Positions 14,673 through 23,573 of a DNA stretch of 64,000 bases are shown one piece after another. This DNA comes from Echinicola arenosa (GTDB lineage: Bacteria > Bacteroidota > Bacteroidia > Cytophagales > Cyclobacteriaceae), in NCBI RefSeq assembly GCF_014841125.1, contig NZ_JACYTQ010000010.1, positions 1 through 64,000 of the forward strand, written 5' to 3'. The position numbers were made by a program, and so were the translations under genes. The first letter of the stretch is position 1. The number at the start of each line of letters is the position of its first letter. Under the pieces are notes generated by a model. It saw only the letters and a program-made list of their open reading frames with translations, was not told where the DNA came from and searched no databases.

Positions 14673-16031
14673 ATGGGGGCATCAAAAGAGAAAACATACA
14701 CCGAGGGAAAGATCATTACCGCATTGACACAATTGGCTATTCCGATTATTTTGGCCAATGTATTGCAGACCGCCTATCAGTTGATTGATACCTTCTGGCT
14801 GGGGCGTCTTGGTGCCAATGCTGTGGCAGCGGTGAGTATCAGTTTTCCCATCCTATTTTTGATCCTTTCATTAGGGGCTGGGTTGACTTTGGCCGGGACT
14901 GTCTTTGTGTCCCAGCATAAGGGAGCCAATGACCAATCTAAAGTAAATTATGCTTCCTCACAGACAGTGATTGTGGTATTTGTGGTGTCTGTATTTTTGG
15001 CGTTGATTGGTTATTTCTCTGCAGGTCCATTGATGAGATTGATTGGTGCTGGGCCAGAGGTGCTGTCAGATTCGGTATCCTACTTTAAAGTGTCCGCATT
15101 GGGCTTTGTCTTTCTCTTTATGTTTTTTGTCTTCCAGTCTTTGATGCGTGGCATTGGTAATGTCCTGTTGCCTGTCTATGTGATTCTGGTGACGGTCTTT
15201 TTGAATTTGATTTTGGATCCCCTATTTATTTATGGTTTTGGACCTGTTCCTGGATTTGGGGTGTCAGGAGCTGCTGTGGCCAGTGTAATCACACAGGGTT
15301 TGTCCGCGGTGGCCGGAATGTATATTCTTTGGAAGGGAAAACATGGGATTAGAATTCATTTTTCAGAAATGAAATTTGATTGGCCATGGACCAAGAAGCT
15401 CTTTCAGTTAGGTTTGCCCTCCAGTATGGAACAGTCTGCCCGGGCTTTAGGCATGACCATGATGGTGGTTTTGGTAACCAGTTTTGGCAGTGAAGTAGTG
15501 GCAGCCTATGGTATTGGGGCGAGGATTTTGAGTTTTGTGATTATTCCTGCTTTGGGTTTGGCCATTGCGACCACCACTTTGGTGGGGCAGAATATCGGTG
15601 CCCGCAAGACCAAAAGAGCTGAGAAGACTGGGTTCTTAAGTACTAAGATTGCTTTTTTTGGTTTGACGGGAATAGGAGCTTTGCTCTTTGTTTTTGCCGA
15701 AAACCTGGTTCGTTTTTTTGTGCCCAATGAACCACAGGTAATTCATGATGGGGCTTTGTTTATCAAAATTATGGGGCCTAGTTTTGGTTTTTTGGGGGTA
15801 CAGCAAGTGATCAATGGCACCTTTAATGGAGCTGGTTTTACGAAAGCGTCCATGTTTATCTCTTTTTTGAACCTTTGGATCATCAGGTTTCCCTTGGGAT
15901 ATTACTTGGCCTATCATACGAGTTTAGCGCATGAAGGAATTTATTGGGCCTTCCCTATCTCCAACTGGATTTCTGCCACAGTTGCCTTTGTCTATTTCAA
16001 AATGGGCTATTGGAAAAAGCGCTTAATTTAG
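14673..16031 (+). CDS. MATE-family multidrug/cation efflux transporter
   Basis: About 452 aa with twelve predicted membrane helices arranged as two MatE halves. The first half has LAIPIILANVLQTAYQLIDTFWLGRLGANAVAAVS, the standard MATE opening; the second has LGLPSSMEQSARALG and GQNIGARKTKRA. These inner-membrane proteins export organic cations or drugs in exchange for Na+ or H+. The frame opens upstream with TTG 14613, but ATG 14673 (MGASKEKTYTEGK) directly precedes the conserved region and lies 15 nt behind a -7 box. The neighbouring helicase gene begins 51 nt after its stop, probably with its own promoter. Confidence 0.95.
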   Translation: MGASKEKTYTEGKIITALTQLAIPIILANVLQTAYQLIDTFWLGRLGANAVAAVSISFPILFLILSLGAGLTLAGTVFVSQHKGANDQSKVNYASSQTVIVVFVVSVFLALIGYFSAGPLMRLIGAGPEVLSDSVSYFKVSALGFVFLFMFFVFQSLMRGIGNVLLPVYVILVTVFLNLILDPLFIYGFGPVPGFGVSGAAVASVITQGLSAVAGMYILWKGKHGIRIHFSEMKFDWPWTKKLFQLGLPSSMEQSARALGMTMMVVLVTSFGSEVVAAYGIGARILSFVIIPALGLAIATTTLVGQNIGARKTKRAEKTGFLSTKIAFFGLTGIGALLFVFAENLVRFFVPNEPQVIHDGALFIKIMGPSFGFLGVQQVINGTFNGAGFTKASMFISFLNLWIIRFPLGYYLAYHTSLAHEGIYWAFPISNWISATVAFVYFKMGYWKKRLI

Positions 16032-16071
16032 TTTGGCTAGTAGGCAGGTGCCTTCAGCTGATAAAAAATAG

Positions 16072-16079
16072 TACATTTG
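16072..16079 (+). promoter_or_regulatory. -7 promoter box immediately before the helicase gene
   Basis: TACATTTG fits TAnnTTTG. The ATG at 16083 is only 3 nt beyond it, so a transcript from this box would have almost no leader. Alternatively, the match is by chance. Confidence 0.4.
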
Positions 16080-16082
16080 CCT

Positions 16083-17672
16083 ATGGCTTTTTCCATCAAG
16101 GACTATTTATACCAAGAATTTTCATCCCAAGGACTCGACACCAGCAACGAGGCATTTATCCATGCTTTGGAGGTGGCTTTGTTTTCTGAGAGGTCTTTGT
16201 TTCTTACAGGAAAAGCAGGAACAGGCAAAACTACCTTTCTTCATACCCTAAGGAAGCTTAACCGGGACAAAAATATGGCAGTGGTCGCACCTACTGGAGT
16301 GGCGGCCATCAATGCCAAGGGAAAAACCATCCATTCGTTTTTTAAGATCGATCCGCGGCAAATATTTTTGCCTGGCGACCCTCGTTTGCAGCCGAAGGCC
16401 AAGGAAAAAGGCATGTCCATCTTTGAGCAGTTTCAGTACCGCAAAAAACACCGAGACCTTTTGAACCGCATGGATATTTTGGTGATTGACGAGGTTTCTA
16501 TGGTGCGGGTGGAGATTTTGGACGTGATCGATCAATTATTGAGGGTGTACAGAAAGAAGATGCATTTACCCTTTGGAGGGGTGCAGATGATCTTTATCGG
16601 TGATCCTTTCCAATTGCCTCCAGTAGTGAGAAGCACGGATTGGGAACATTTGGCGCCCCATTATCAGTCGAGGTTTTTCTTTTCTTCGCATGCTTTTAAA
16701 GCCCTTCAGCCGATTCATATTGAATTGCAAAAAATCTACAGGCAAAAGGATGAGCAGTTTAAGGATATACTCAACAGGATCCGAGAAAGTGACCACTCAG
16801 AGGAAGATTTAAGGATTCTAAATGCCACAGCCAGTAAATACCAGTTTGAGTTATTGGATCAGGAGTATATCCTTATTGGCACACACAATGCCACTATATC
16901 CGAAATCAATAAGCAGAAACTGGCAGAGCTGAAAAAGGAGCCACGCACTTACCCTGCCGAAATCAAGGATGATTTTCCACTGAATTTGGCTCCTTTTGAT
17001 CCGATCGACCTGACTTTGAAGTTGGGGGCGCAAGTGATCTTTATGCGGAACAATGCCGAAGGGAGATATTATAATGGAATGATCGGAAAAGTTTCCAAAA
17101 TGGAAAATGACCTGATTGAAGTGGAGGACCGTCGGGGTTTTATCTATGAGGTTCGCAGGGAAACTTGGGAAAATGTGGAGTTTGTCTATAACGAGGCAGA
17201 AGAACATTTGGAGGCTAAAATTATTGGAACGTTTACCCAGTTTCCACTTAAATTGGCTTGGGCCATTACCGTTCACAAAAGCCAGGGGCTTACTTTTGAA
17301 AGGGCCATTTTGGACATCAGCAGGTCATTTGAAGCTGGACAGGCCTATGTGGCCTTAAGTCGGTGCACCAACTTGGAAGGTTTGGTACTGAAGTCCCCCA
17401 TAGGAGTTCAAAGTGTCAAAGTGAGCCCGGATAGTTTGGACTTTAGCCGCCAGCGGCTGGCCGCAGAACAGATAGAAAAAGAATTGAAAATGGCAAGGGC
17501 CATGCAATTGTTGAAGCATGCCTTCCGGGCCTTTAGGCAGGGAGAATATGATTTGGCCCAGCAGATGTTTGATGAAGTGCAGGCCGTTCATGATGTGACC
17601 AGTTATCCCAAATGGCAGCAGTTTTTAAAGCTAAAAGGTCAGTTGGAGGATCGGTATTATTGTAGGAATTAA
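16083..17672 (+). CDS. Pif1/RecD-like superfamily 1 DNA helicase
   Basis: About 529 aa. Walker A is LTGKAGTGKTTF (about residue 45); motif Ia VVAPTGVAAINAKGKTIHSFF; Walker B ILVIDEVSMV; motif III IFIGDPFQLPPVV. The C-terminal UvrD_C_2 region has AWAITVHKSQGLTFERAILDI and YVALSRCTNLEGLVL. This is the Pif1-like branch of 5'-3' helicases common in Bacteroidota, here with a ~60-residue helical C-terminal extension (KHAFRAFRQGEYDLAQQMFDE). The likely role is replication or repair. A TTG at 16077 could add two residues; ATG 16083 is preferred. Confidence 0.93.
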   Translation: MAFSIKDYLYQEFSSQGLDTSNEAFIHALEVALFSERSLFLTGKAGTGKTTFLHTLRKLNRDKNMAVVAPTGVAAINAKGKTIHSFFKIDPRQIFLPGDPRLQPKAKEKGMSIFEQFQYRKKHRDLLNRMDILVIDEVSMVRVEILDVIDQLLRVYRKKMHLPFGGVQMIFIGDPFQLPPVVRSTDWEHLAPHYQSRFFFSSHAFKALQPIHIELQKIYRQKDEQFKDILNRIRESDHSEEDLRILNATASKYQFELLDQEYILIGTHNATISEINKQKLAELKKEPRTYPAEIKDDFPLNLAPFDPIDLTLKLGAQVIFMRNNAEGRYYNGMIGKVSKMENDLIEVEDRRGFIYEVRRETWENVEFVYNEAEEHLEAKIIGTFTQFPLKLAWAITVHKSQGLTFERAILDISRSFEAGQAYVALSRCTNLEGLVLKSPIGVQSVKVSPDSLDFSRQRLAAEQIEKELKMARAMQLLKHAFRAFRQGEYDLAQQMFDEVQAVHDVTSYPKWQQFLKLKGQLEDRYYCRN

Positions 17673-17709
17673 ATTGAGTTAAGTAACCCTATTTTTGGAT
17701 AGCCCTAAG

Positions 17710-17740
17710 AAGTGATATAGCTCCTATAGTCACTTTTCTT
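17710..17740 (+). terminator. Likely terminator after the helicase gene
   Basis: AAGTGATATAG and CTATAGTCACTT pair around a short CTC loop and are followed by TTTTCTT. The stem has one bulge and the T-run is interrupted, so it is of moderate strength. Confidence 0.55.
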
Positions 17741-17917
17741 ATAATGCTGGGTTTTATGCTTGTTAATGATACGGTAGATAAATTGAAATCAAAATACTGA
17801 AGAGTTGAGATAAACTACTTTGATGCAATCGTTTATTGTGTTTTTAATTGAAAAAGCATAGGCCTTATTGCTGAAAAAGTCCTTTTCTTTGTAAGACAAA
17901 CCTATCGGTAAAGACCT

Positions 17918-19099
17918 ATGAACTTATTAAGAAAGAGGCGTATAGCACTAAGCGGACTTTTTTTTCTTGCGGGATTGAGCTTTGCATCGTGGGCTTCCAG
18001 AATCCCTGATTTTCAGCAATTATTTGATTTAAGCGAAGGACAATTAGGAACATTGTTGTTGGGGATGCCCTTGGGATCGTTGATCGCGCTGCCTTTGGCA
18101 GGTTGGGCCGTGGACAAATATGGAAGCCGTACAGTTATCATAGTGGGGAGTATGTTTTATGCTGTGTCGCTTTTGAGCTTAGGCTATACGATGAGTGTTT
18201 TTCAACTTGGAGCTGCAGTAATTATTTTCGGAATGATGGGAAACATCATGAATATTTCCTTGAATACCCAGGCTTTGTTGGTGGAGGATGGCTATCAAAG
18301 AAGCATCCTGGCTTCCTTTCATGGATTATGGAGTTTGGCAGGTTTTGCCGGTGCAGGCATTGGTGCATTGATGATTAAATTGAAATGGGAACCTAAGTTG
18401 CACTATTGGGTAGTGGCTGGGATCATGATCTTGATTCTTCTATCAGCTTACCGATTACTTTTCAAAGAAGAAAAAAAAGGTAGCGGTGGAGGGCTGGTGC
18501 TGAAAAAGCCTGATGCGATTCTGTTAAGAGTGGGTTTGGTAGGATTTTTTGGGATGATGTGCGAGGGATGTATGTTTGATTGGAGCGGAGTTTATCTCAA
18601 AAAGGTGGTTATGGCAGGGGCTGATTTAGTGCCTTTGGGGTATGTGACTTTTATGGCAGCAATGGCTTCAGGACGTTTTTTTTCGGATACACTGGCCAAT
18701 AGGTGGAGTAAAATTGTGATGCTTAGAATTTCTGGTGGGTTAATCGGCTTGGGCTTAATCCTTGCAGTGGCAGTTCCTACCTTTTGGGCAGCAGTAACCG
18801 GGTTTTTACTGGTTGGTTTTGGTACAGCATCAGTGATTCCTTTGTCATACAGTATAGCAGGTCGTTCAAAAATGTATTCACCTGGAATTGCTTTAGCCTT
18901 GGTCAGCACTATTTCGTTTTTCGGTTTTTTGTTGGGACCACCTCTGATCGGCTTTATTGCCGAAATCTTTAACCTTCAGGTTTCCTTTACGGTGATAGCA
19001 TTGATGGGGACTTGCATCACCTTATTGGTAAGTATAAAAACACAGATATTTGATGCCCACAAAACTCCAGCGACTAAAAAGGTAAGCACTAGTTCTTGA
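17918..19099 (+). CDS. MFS transporter (YbjJ-like)
   Basis: A 393-aa inner-membrane protein with about twelve helices. The start RRIALSGLFFLAGLSFASWASRIPDFQ and the loop WAVDKYGSRTVIIVG match the YbjJ/fucose-permease-like branch of the major facilitator superfamily. That branch is recognised by the 'SWATR.P' element after helix 1 and the D-x-x-G-x-R-x loop between helices 2 and 3. A Gly-rich central loop (KKGSGGGLVLKK) divides the halves. The substrate is unknown. It is not in an operon with metG, which has its own -7 box. Confidence 0.9.
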   Translation: MNLLRKRRIALSGLFFLAGLSFASWASRIPDFQQLFDLSEGQLGTLLLGMPLGSLIALPLAGWAVDKYGSRTVIIVGSMFYAVSLLSLGYTMSVFQLGAAVIIFGMMGNIMNISLNTQALLVEDGYQRSILASFHGLWSLAGFAGAGIGALMIKLKWEPKLHYWVVAGIMILILLSAYRLLFKEEKKGSGGGLVLKKPDAILLRVGLVGFFGMMCEGCMFDWSGVYLKKVVMAGADLVPLGYVTFMAAMASGRFFSDTLANRWSKIVMLRISGGLIGLGLILAVAVPTFWAAVTGFLLVGFGTASVIPLSYSIAGRSKMYSPGIALALVSTISFFGFLLGPPLIGFIAEIFNLQVSFTVIALMGTCITLLVSIKTQIFDAHKTPATKKVSTSS

Positions 19100-19181
19100 T
19101 TTGGGATAATTACTTTTCGAAGCAAGTAAATTCGCCAAAAATCGGTTGTGGGTTTATTCTCTTAAAAAAATCAAATTTCCC

Positions 19182-19189
19182 TATCTTTG
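19182..19189 (+). promoter_or_regulatory. -7 promoter box just before metG
   Basis: TATCTTTG matches the Bacteroidota consensus TAnnTTTG and ends 6 nt before the metG ATG. No TTG is found at the usual -33 distance. If it is used, the transcript starts at or next to the start codon. Confidence 0.45.
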
Positions 19190-19195
19190 CAGCCT

Positions 19196-21256
19196 ATGAG
19201 CAAAAGAGATTTCAAAAGATATACAGTTACTTCCGCTTTGCCTTACGCAAACGGACCTTTACATATTGGGCATTTAGCAGGATGTTATATTCCTTCTGAT
19301 ATTTATGTGCGTTATTTGCGTTCATTAGGTAAGGATGTGGCCTACATCTGTGGCTCTGATGAGCATGGAGTAGCGATCACCATCAAGGCCAAAAAAGAAG
19401 GGGTGACTCCACAAGAAATAGTGGATCGATACCACGGTATCATGAAGTCCAGTTTTGAGGAGTTTGGAATCAGTTTTGACCATTATTCCAGAACCAGTGC
19501 ACCAGTGCATCATGAGACAGCTTCATCTTTCTTTACAGACCTTTATGAGAAGGGAGAGTTTTTGGAGCAATCCACCGAGCAGTACTATGATGAGGAGGCG
19601 GGCCAGTTTCTGGCAGATAGGTATATAGAAGGAACTTGTCCTAAGTGTGGCTATGATCAAGCTTATGGAGATCAGTGCGAGAAGTGTGGGACATCATTGA
19701 GTCCTACTGACCTAATCAACCCTAAATCAAAGTTAAGTGGAAACTCACCTGTTTTGAAAGAAACCAAACATTGGTTTTTGGATTTGGCCAGGTATACGGA
19801 TTTCCTGAAGAAGTGGATTTTGGTTGACCATAAGGGGGATTGGAAAAACAACGTATTGGGCCAATGCCGATCGTGGTTAGAGGCAGGAGATGGCCTTCAG
19901 GCACGTTCTATGACCCGTGACATGGATTGGGGAGTTCCTGTTCCGGTAGAAGGGGCTGAAGGGAAGGTTTTATATGTGTGGTTCGACGCACCTATTGGCT
20001 ATATTTCTTCTACTAAGGAATGGGCGGCGGAAAAAGGCTTGGACTGGGAGCCCTATTGGAAAGACCAAGATACCAAATTGGTACATTTTATAGGAAAGGA
20101 TAATATTGTTTTTCATTGCATCATATTCCCGGCAATATTAAAGACACATGGGGAATATGTGCTTCCAGACAATGTGCCGGCCAATGAATTTTTGAATTTG
20201 GAAGGAGACAAAATTTCAACTTCAAGGAATTGGGCGGTATGGTTGCATGAGTATTTGAAAGACTTCCCCGGCAAGCAAGATGTGTTAAGGTATGTCCTAA
20301 CAGCAAATGCGCCTGAAACCAAGGACAATGACTTTACTTGGAAAGACTTCCAAGGAAGAAACAACTCTGAATTGGTCGCCATTTTTGGGAATTTTGTCAA
20401 TAGGGCTGTCGTACTTACCCACAAATACTTCCATGGATCCATTCCGGAAAGAGGCGATCTGTCACCTTATGACCAAGAAGTGATTGATGAGTTGAAAGCA
20501 TATCCAGACAAAATTGCCGCTTCCATTGAAAAATACAGATTCAGAGAAGCCTTGAGTTTGGTAATGGATTTTGCCAGACTTGGTAACAAATATTTAGCGG
20601 ATACCGAGCCTTGGAAGACCATAAAAGAAGATAAGGAGAGAACAGCAACCATCTTAAATATAGCGCTCAACATTGCTGCCAATTTAGGGGTTGTTTGTGA
20701 GCCGTTTTTACCGTATACCGCGGAAAAATTATCAAGCATGCTAAATACAAGAGGCTTGAAATGGACTGATGCAGGAGCTGATAATTTATTGAAAGGGGGA
20801 GAAGAGATTGGAAAGGCAGAGTTGTTATTTGAAAAAGTAGAGGATGAAGTCGTTGATGCTCAAGTTCAAAAATTAATGGAAGCAAAGAAGCAAAATGAAG
20901 CCGCAAATGCTACCGTGCCTGCAGTGAAGGAAAATATTTCTTTTGATGACTTTACCAAGCTAGATCTTCGAGTTGTGACGGTTTTGGAAGCTGAAAAAAT
21001 GAAGAAGTCAAAAAAGTTGATAAAGCTGACAGTAGACACTGGCTTGGAAAAAAGGACGGTACTGAGTGGAATAGCAGAGCATTTTAATCCTGAAGAATTA
21101 ATAGGTAAACAAGTAACCATGTTGATTAATTTGGCTCCTAGGAAAATGATGGGCGTTGAGTCTGAAGGTATGATATTGATGGCTGAAGATAAAGATGGGG
21201 CATTGCGATTAATGATGCCACATGAAACTACAGCACCGGGATCACCAATAAGTTAA
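19196..21256 (+). CDS. metG: Methionyl-tRNA synthetase
   Basis: Charges tRNA-Met with methionine in the cytosol. The HIGH motif is [15 protein letters not shown] near residue 20; the zinc knuckle is [18 protein letters not shown] (about residues 146-163), a single C4 site; the KMSKS loop appears as KISTS in [13 protein letters not shown] (about residue 340). The C-terminal 110 residues are the EMAP/Trbp111-like tRNA-binding dimerisation domain ([20 protein letters not shown]). At 686 aa this is the full-length E. coli-type enzyme. ATG 19196 is chosen over a TTG nine bases upstream. A strong terminator follows. Confidence 0.98.
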   Translation: MSKRDFKRYTVTSALPYANGPLHIGHLAGCYIPSDIYVRYLRSLGKDVAYICGSDEHGVAITIKAKKEGVTPQEIVDRYHGIMKSSFEEFGISFDHYSRTSAPVHHETASSFFTDLYEKGEFLEQSTEQYYDEEAGQFLADRYIEGTCPKCGYDQAYGDQCEKCGTSLSPTDLINPKSKLSGNSPVLKETKHWFLDLARYTDFLKKWILVDHKGDWKNNVLGQCRSWLEAGDGLQARSMTRDMDWGVPVPVEGAEGKVLYVWFDAPIGYISSTKEWAAEKGLDWEPYWKDQDTKLVHFIGKDNIVFHCIIFPAILKTHGEYVLPDNVPANEFLNLEGDKISTSRNWAVWLHEYLKDFPGKQDVLRYVLTANAPETKDNDFTWKDFQGRNNSELVAIFGNFVNRAVVLTHKYFHGSIPERGDLSPYDQEVIDELKAYPDKIAASIEKYRFREALSLVMDFARLGNKYLADTEPWKTIKEDKERTATILNIALNIAANLGVVCEPFLPYTAEKLSSMLNTRGLKWTDAGADNLLKGGEEIGKAELLFEKVEDEVVDAQVQKLMEAKKQNEAANATVPAVKENISFDDFTKLDLRVVTVLEAEKMKKSKKLIKLTVDTGLEKRTVLSGIAEHFNPEELIGKQVTMLINLAPRKMMGVESEGMILMAEDKDGALRLMMPHETTAPGSPIS

Positions 21257-21266
21257 GCCTGGACAG

Positions 21267-21302
21267 AGCTCCCTAAGTTATTTGATTAGGGAGCTTTTTT
21301 TT
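21267..21302 (+). terminator. Rho-independent terminator after metG
   Basis: AGCTCCCTAA and TTAGGGAGCT form a perfect 10-bp stem with a 9-nt loop and are followed by eight T. It lies 10 nt after the metG stop. Confidence 0.92.
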
Positions 21303-21452
21303 ACCTCTCCATAAATGCGAATAAAGAATATATTTTTGCCAAAATTTATCGATCCTTTCAGGAGATTGGGTTAAAGGGGCTGATTTTTAGCGGGATATTG
21401 AGTATTTTGTGTCAGTTGCTTAGGTTTAAAAACTTACAAAATACTTTAGCTC

Positions 21453-21986
21453 ATGAAATTCAAGAATTCTATCCTACTGATTATTCTTTCCCTGTTTTTT
21501 GTAGCTCCTTTGATGGCTCAGGAGGAAATGGAAGAAGAAGGTGAGACCAAAAACAGGGTTTTATTTTCTTTGGGTTATACCTGGATTCCTCAAGGCGCTG
21601 AGTTAGAGGAAATAGAAGTGGGAGATGGTTTTTTTGTGCCAGCAGTAGGTTTCGATTATTTCAGAAAAATCCATGAACGTTGGGAAATTGGGATGATGTG
21701 GGACTGGGAGTTGGACCATTATATTGTCAGAAGTGAGGAATTGGAAAGAGAGCGGGCCATGCTTTTTGCTTTGGTGGCCAATTATGAGCTGACCGAAAAA
21801 TGGGCGGTTTTTGCTGGTGGAGGTGCAGAATTTGAAAAGCACGAGAACTTGGCGATTTTCAGGTTGGGAACAGAATATGCCATAGAAATGCAGAACAACT
21901 GGGAGTTTGTTCCTGCCTTGATGTTTGATTTTAAAAAGGGCTATGATACCTGGTCTTTGTCATTGGGCTTTTGTAAAAAGTTTTAA
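21453..21986 (+). CDS. Exported small beta-barrel-like protein
   Basis: 177 aa with a clear signal peptide (MKFKNSILLIILSLFFVAPLMA, cleavage before QEE). The mature protein alternates polar and hydrophobic residues in about eight strands (VLFSLGYTWIPQG, WEIGMMWDWELDHY, AMLFALVANYEL, WAVFAGGGAEFE, LAIFRLGTEYAIE, WSLSLGFCKKF) and ends in an aromatic residue, Phe, as outer-membrane barrels do. Likely an 8-stranded OmpW/OprF-N-like barrel; exact family not recognised. Single gene; no partner nearby. Confidence 0.75.
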   Translation: MKFKNSILLIILSLFFVAPLMAQEEMEEEGETKNRVLFSLGYTWIPQGAELEEIEVGDGFFVPAVGFDYFRKIHERWEIGMMWDWELDHYIVRSEELERERAMLFALVANYELTEKWAVFAGGGAEFEKHENLAIFRLGTEYAIEMQNNWEFVPALMFDFKKGYDTWSLSLGFCKKF

Positions 21987-22131
21987 AAACTAAAGTGAAT
22001 TTACCTGTTTGACCGCTAAGTTATCGATTGATACAGTTTCTTAAATATTATAAAGTAGACCAAAGAAGTTGTGGGTGTGCCATTCTTCACTCTAAAAGAC
22101 GACACAACCTAAAATAAAAGGGCAGAAATAA

Positions 22132-22139
22132 TAACTTTG
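22132..22139 (+). promoter_or_regulatory. -7 promoter box of the PIN-domain module
   Basis: TAACTTTG matches TAnnTTTG and is 37 nt before the start of the 313-aa gene, a normal leader length. No clear -33 TTG. Confidence 0.45.
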
Positions 22140-22176
22140 CGAAGGGAGATTTTTCAATTAATAACAGACAATTATA

Positions 22177-23118
22177 ATGAATTACGATATAAGGATATTG
22201 GGTGAAGACGAAGACAATGGGTTATTGGAGTTTGACAGATTAAACCTACTGACGAAATCTACCAAAGACATTGCTACCAAGGCATTGATGTATAAGTTAA
22301 GGGGATTTAGTGATATAAATCCTGACAAAAATCTGAAAAGGGCTTTGGCTATGCGATTGCAGAGCATTACTGGAAGTGGACAAGACGGCACTTATCTAAC
22401 CATTGATTGCACCAATTTTTCAGAAACAATTAAGGGGCTTCAATTAGAAATATTCAAACCAAGCGAAGAAGTCCTACACTTAACCCCAATGGCATTGGTG
22501 ATACATTCATTTCAAACAGCTCTGAATGATGAAAGTGAAGATGCTGACTTGGACAAACCACTCTTGAAATCATTGTTGAGTTTCAAGAAAAACTTCATCA
22601 GTGATAACGAAATATTTTATATGGCAAATCGTGGAACGATTGCAGAAGTTCGGTTGACAAAAGGTGATTTTCAGAAAATTGGGTTATTGGAAGACAAGAT
22701 ACCTGAGCCTAATAAGGTAATTGTAAACGGTCAATTGGATGAAATGAAGGTTTCTAAAGGAAAGCTTGGTTTACAGACAGAACAAGGTTTTGTAAACGTG
22801 TTTGCCACAGATAAAACCATCGTTGAGAACATCGTTAGCTTTATGGGCAAGGAAGTAACCATTTCGGGAATGGCACATTACAAACCAAATGGACAGTTGA
22901 GTTTTGTAGAAATTCAGGAATACAGTGAGCCAGGCACAAAAGACAAGTTTTTCTCGAAAAAGCCAACGGCAATGACAGCTCACCAACAAATACTATTTCA
23001 AGCCAAACAAACTAAAAAGTCAAGTTCACTTTCAGCACTAAGAAGTATTTCGGGCTTGTTGAAAGACGAAATCACTGATGAACAATTTCAAGAAATGCTT
23101 AAAGAAATTCACAGATGA
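22177..23118 (+). CDS. Unrecognised 313-aa partner of a PIN-domain nuclease
   Basis: I do not recognise this protein. It is soluble. A helical N-terminal part contains LLTKSTKDIATKALMYKLRG. A middle region has beta strands with KVIVNGQLDEMKVSKGKLGLQ and MGKEVTISGMAHYKPNGQLSFVEI, a small barrel-like pattern. A Lys/Ser linker leads to a short amphipathic C-terminal tail (LSALRSISGLLKDEITDEQF). The following PIN gene starts inside its stop codon (4-nt overlap), so expression is coupled, and the promoter box is on this side, as for an antitoxin gene. The C-terminal tail resembles the flexible peptide with which antitoxins cover PIN toxins; this is inference. At 313 aa it is far larger than a typical VapB (about 70-90 aa). 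Confidence 0.75.
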   Translation: MNYDIRILGEDEDNGLLEFDRLNLLTKSTKDIATKALMYKLRGFSDINPDKNLKRALAMRLQSITGSGQDGTYLTIDCTNFSETIKGLQLEIFKPSEEVLHLTPMALVIHSFQTALNDESEDADLDKPLLKSLLSFKKNFISDNEIFYMANRGTIAEVRLTKGDFQKIGLLEDKIPEPNKVIVNGQLDEMKVSKGKLGLQTEQGFVNVFATDKTIVENIVSFMGKEVTISGMAHYKPNGQLSFVEIQEYSEPGTKDKFFSKKPTAMTAHQQILFQAKQTKKSSSLSALRSISGLLKDEITDEQFQEMLKEIHR

Positions 23119-23573
23119 AAAATATTGTTATTGACACCTGTGTATTTATTCATATAGTTAGAGATACAATTACAGGGAAAAAATGCCTTGAAGAACTTGA
23201 AGAGTATGATGAAGCAGCCAATATCATTGTTTCTGTCGTTACCAAGGCAGAATTGGAATCCTTCATAGGTCAAAATAATTGGGGAAAGGCTAAAATTGAA
23301 AAGCTGAATATATTACTTGAAGAAATAACATACATCGACATTTCTAATGCTGACCAATTACTGATGGATTCATATACCGAAATAGACGCATTTTCCAAAG
23401 GAAAAACAAAAGATAAAAGCGGAAACCTTCTCACAGGATCGGCTAAAAAGATGGGAAAAAATGACCTTTGGATAGCAGCAACTGCATATTCACTTGACAT
23501 TCCACTAATGACTACCGACGGAGATTTTGACCATTTAAATAAGACCTTGGTGGATGTTATAAAAATTGTATAA
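23115..23573 (+). CDS. PIN-domain ribonuclease (VapC-like)
   Basis: 152 aa with the PIN acidic residues in order: Asp7 in NIVIDTCVF, Glu around 47 in TKAELESFI, Asp around 117 in GKNDLWIAATA, and Asp residues in TTDGDFDHL. This is the Mg/Mn-dependent RNase fold of VapC toxins, which cut tRNA, rRNA or mRNA. The insertion KGKTKDKSGNLLTGSAKKMG between the second and third acidic positions is longer than in most VapC proteins. It overlaps the upstream 313-aa gene by 4 nt. It is probably the toxin of an unusual two-gene module; an RNA-processing PIN protein is the alternative. Confidence 0.88.
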   Translation: MKNIVIDTCVFIHIVRDTITGKKCLEELEEYDEAANIIVSVVTKAELESFIGQNNWGKAKIEKLNILLEEITYIDISNADQLLMDSYTEIDAFSKGKTKDKSGNLLTGSAKKMGKNDLWIAATAYSLDIPLMTTDGDFDHLNKTLVDVIKIV

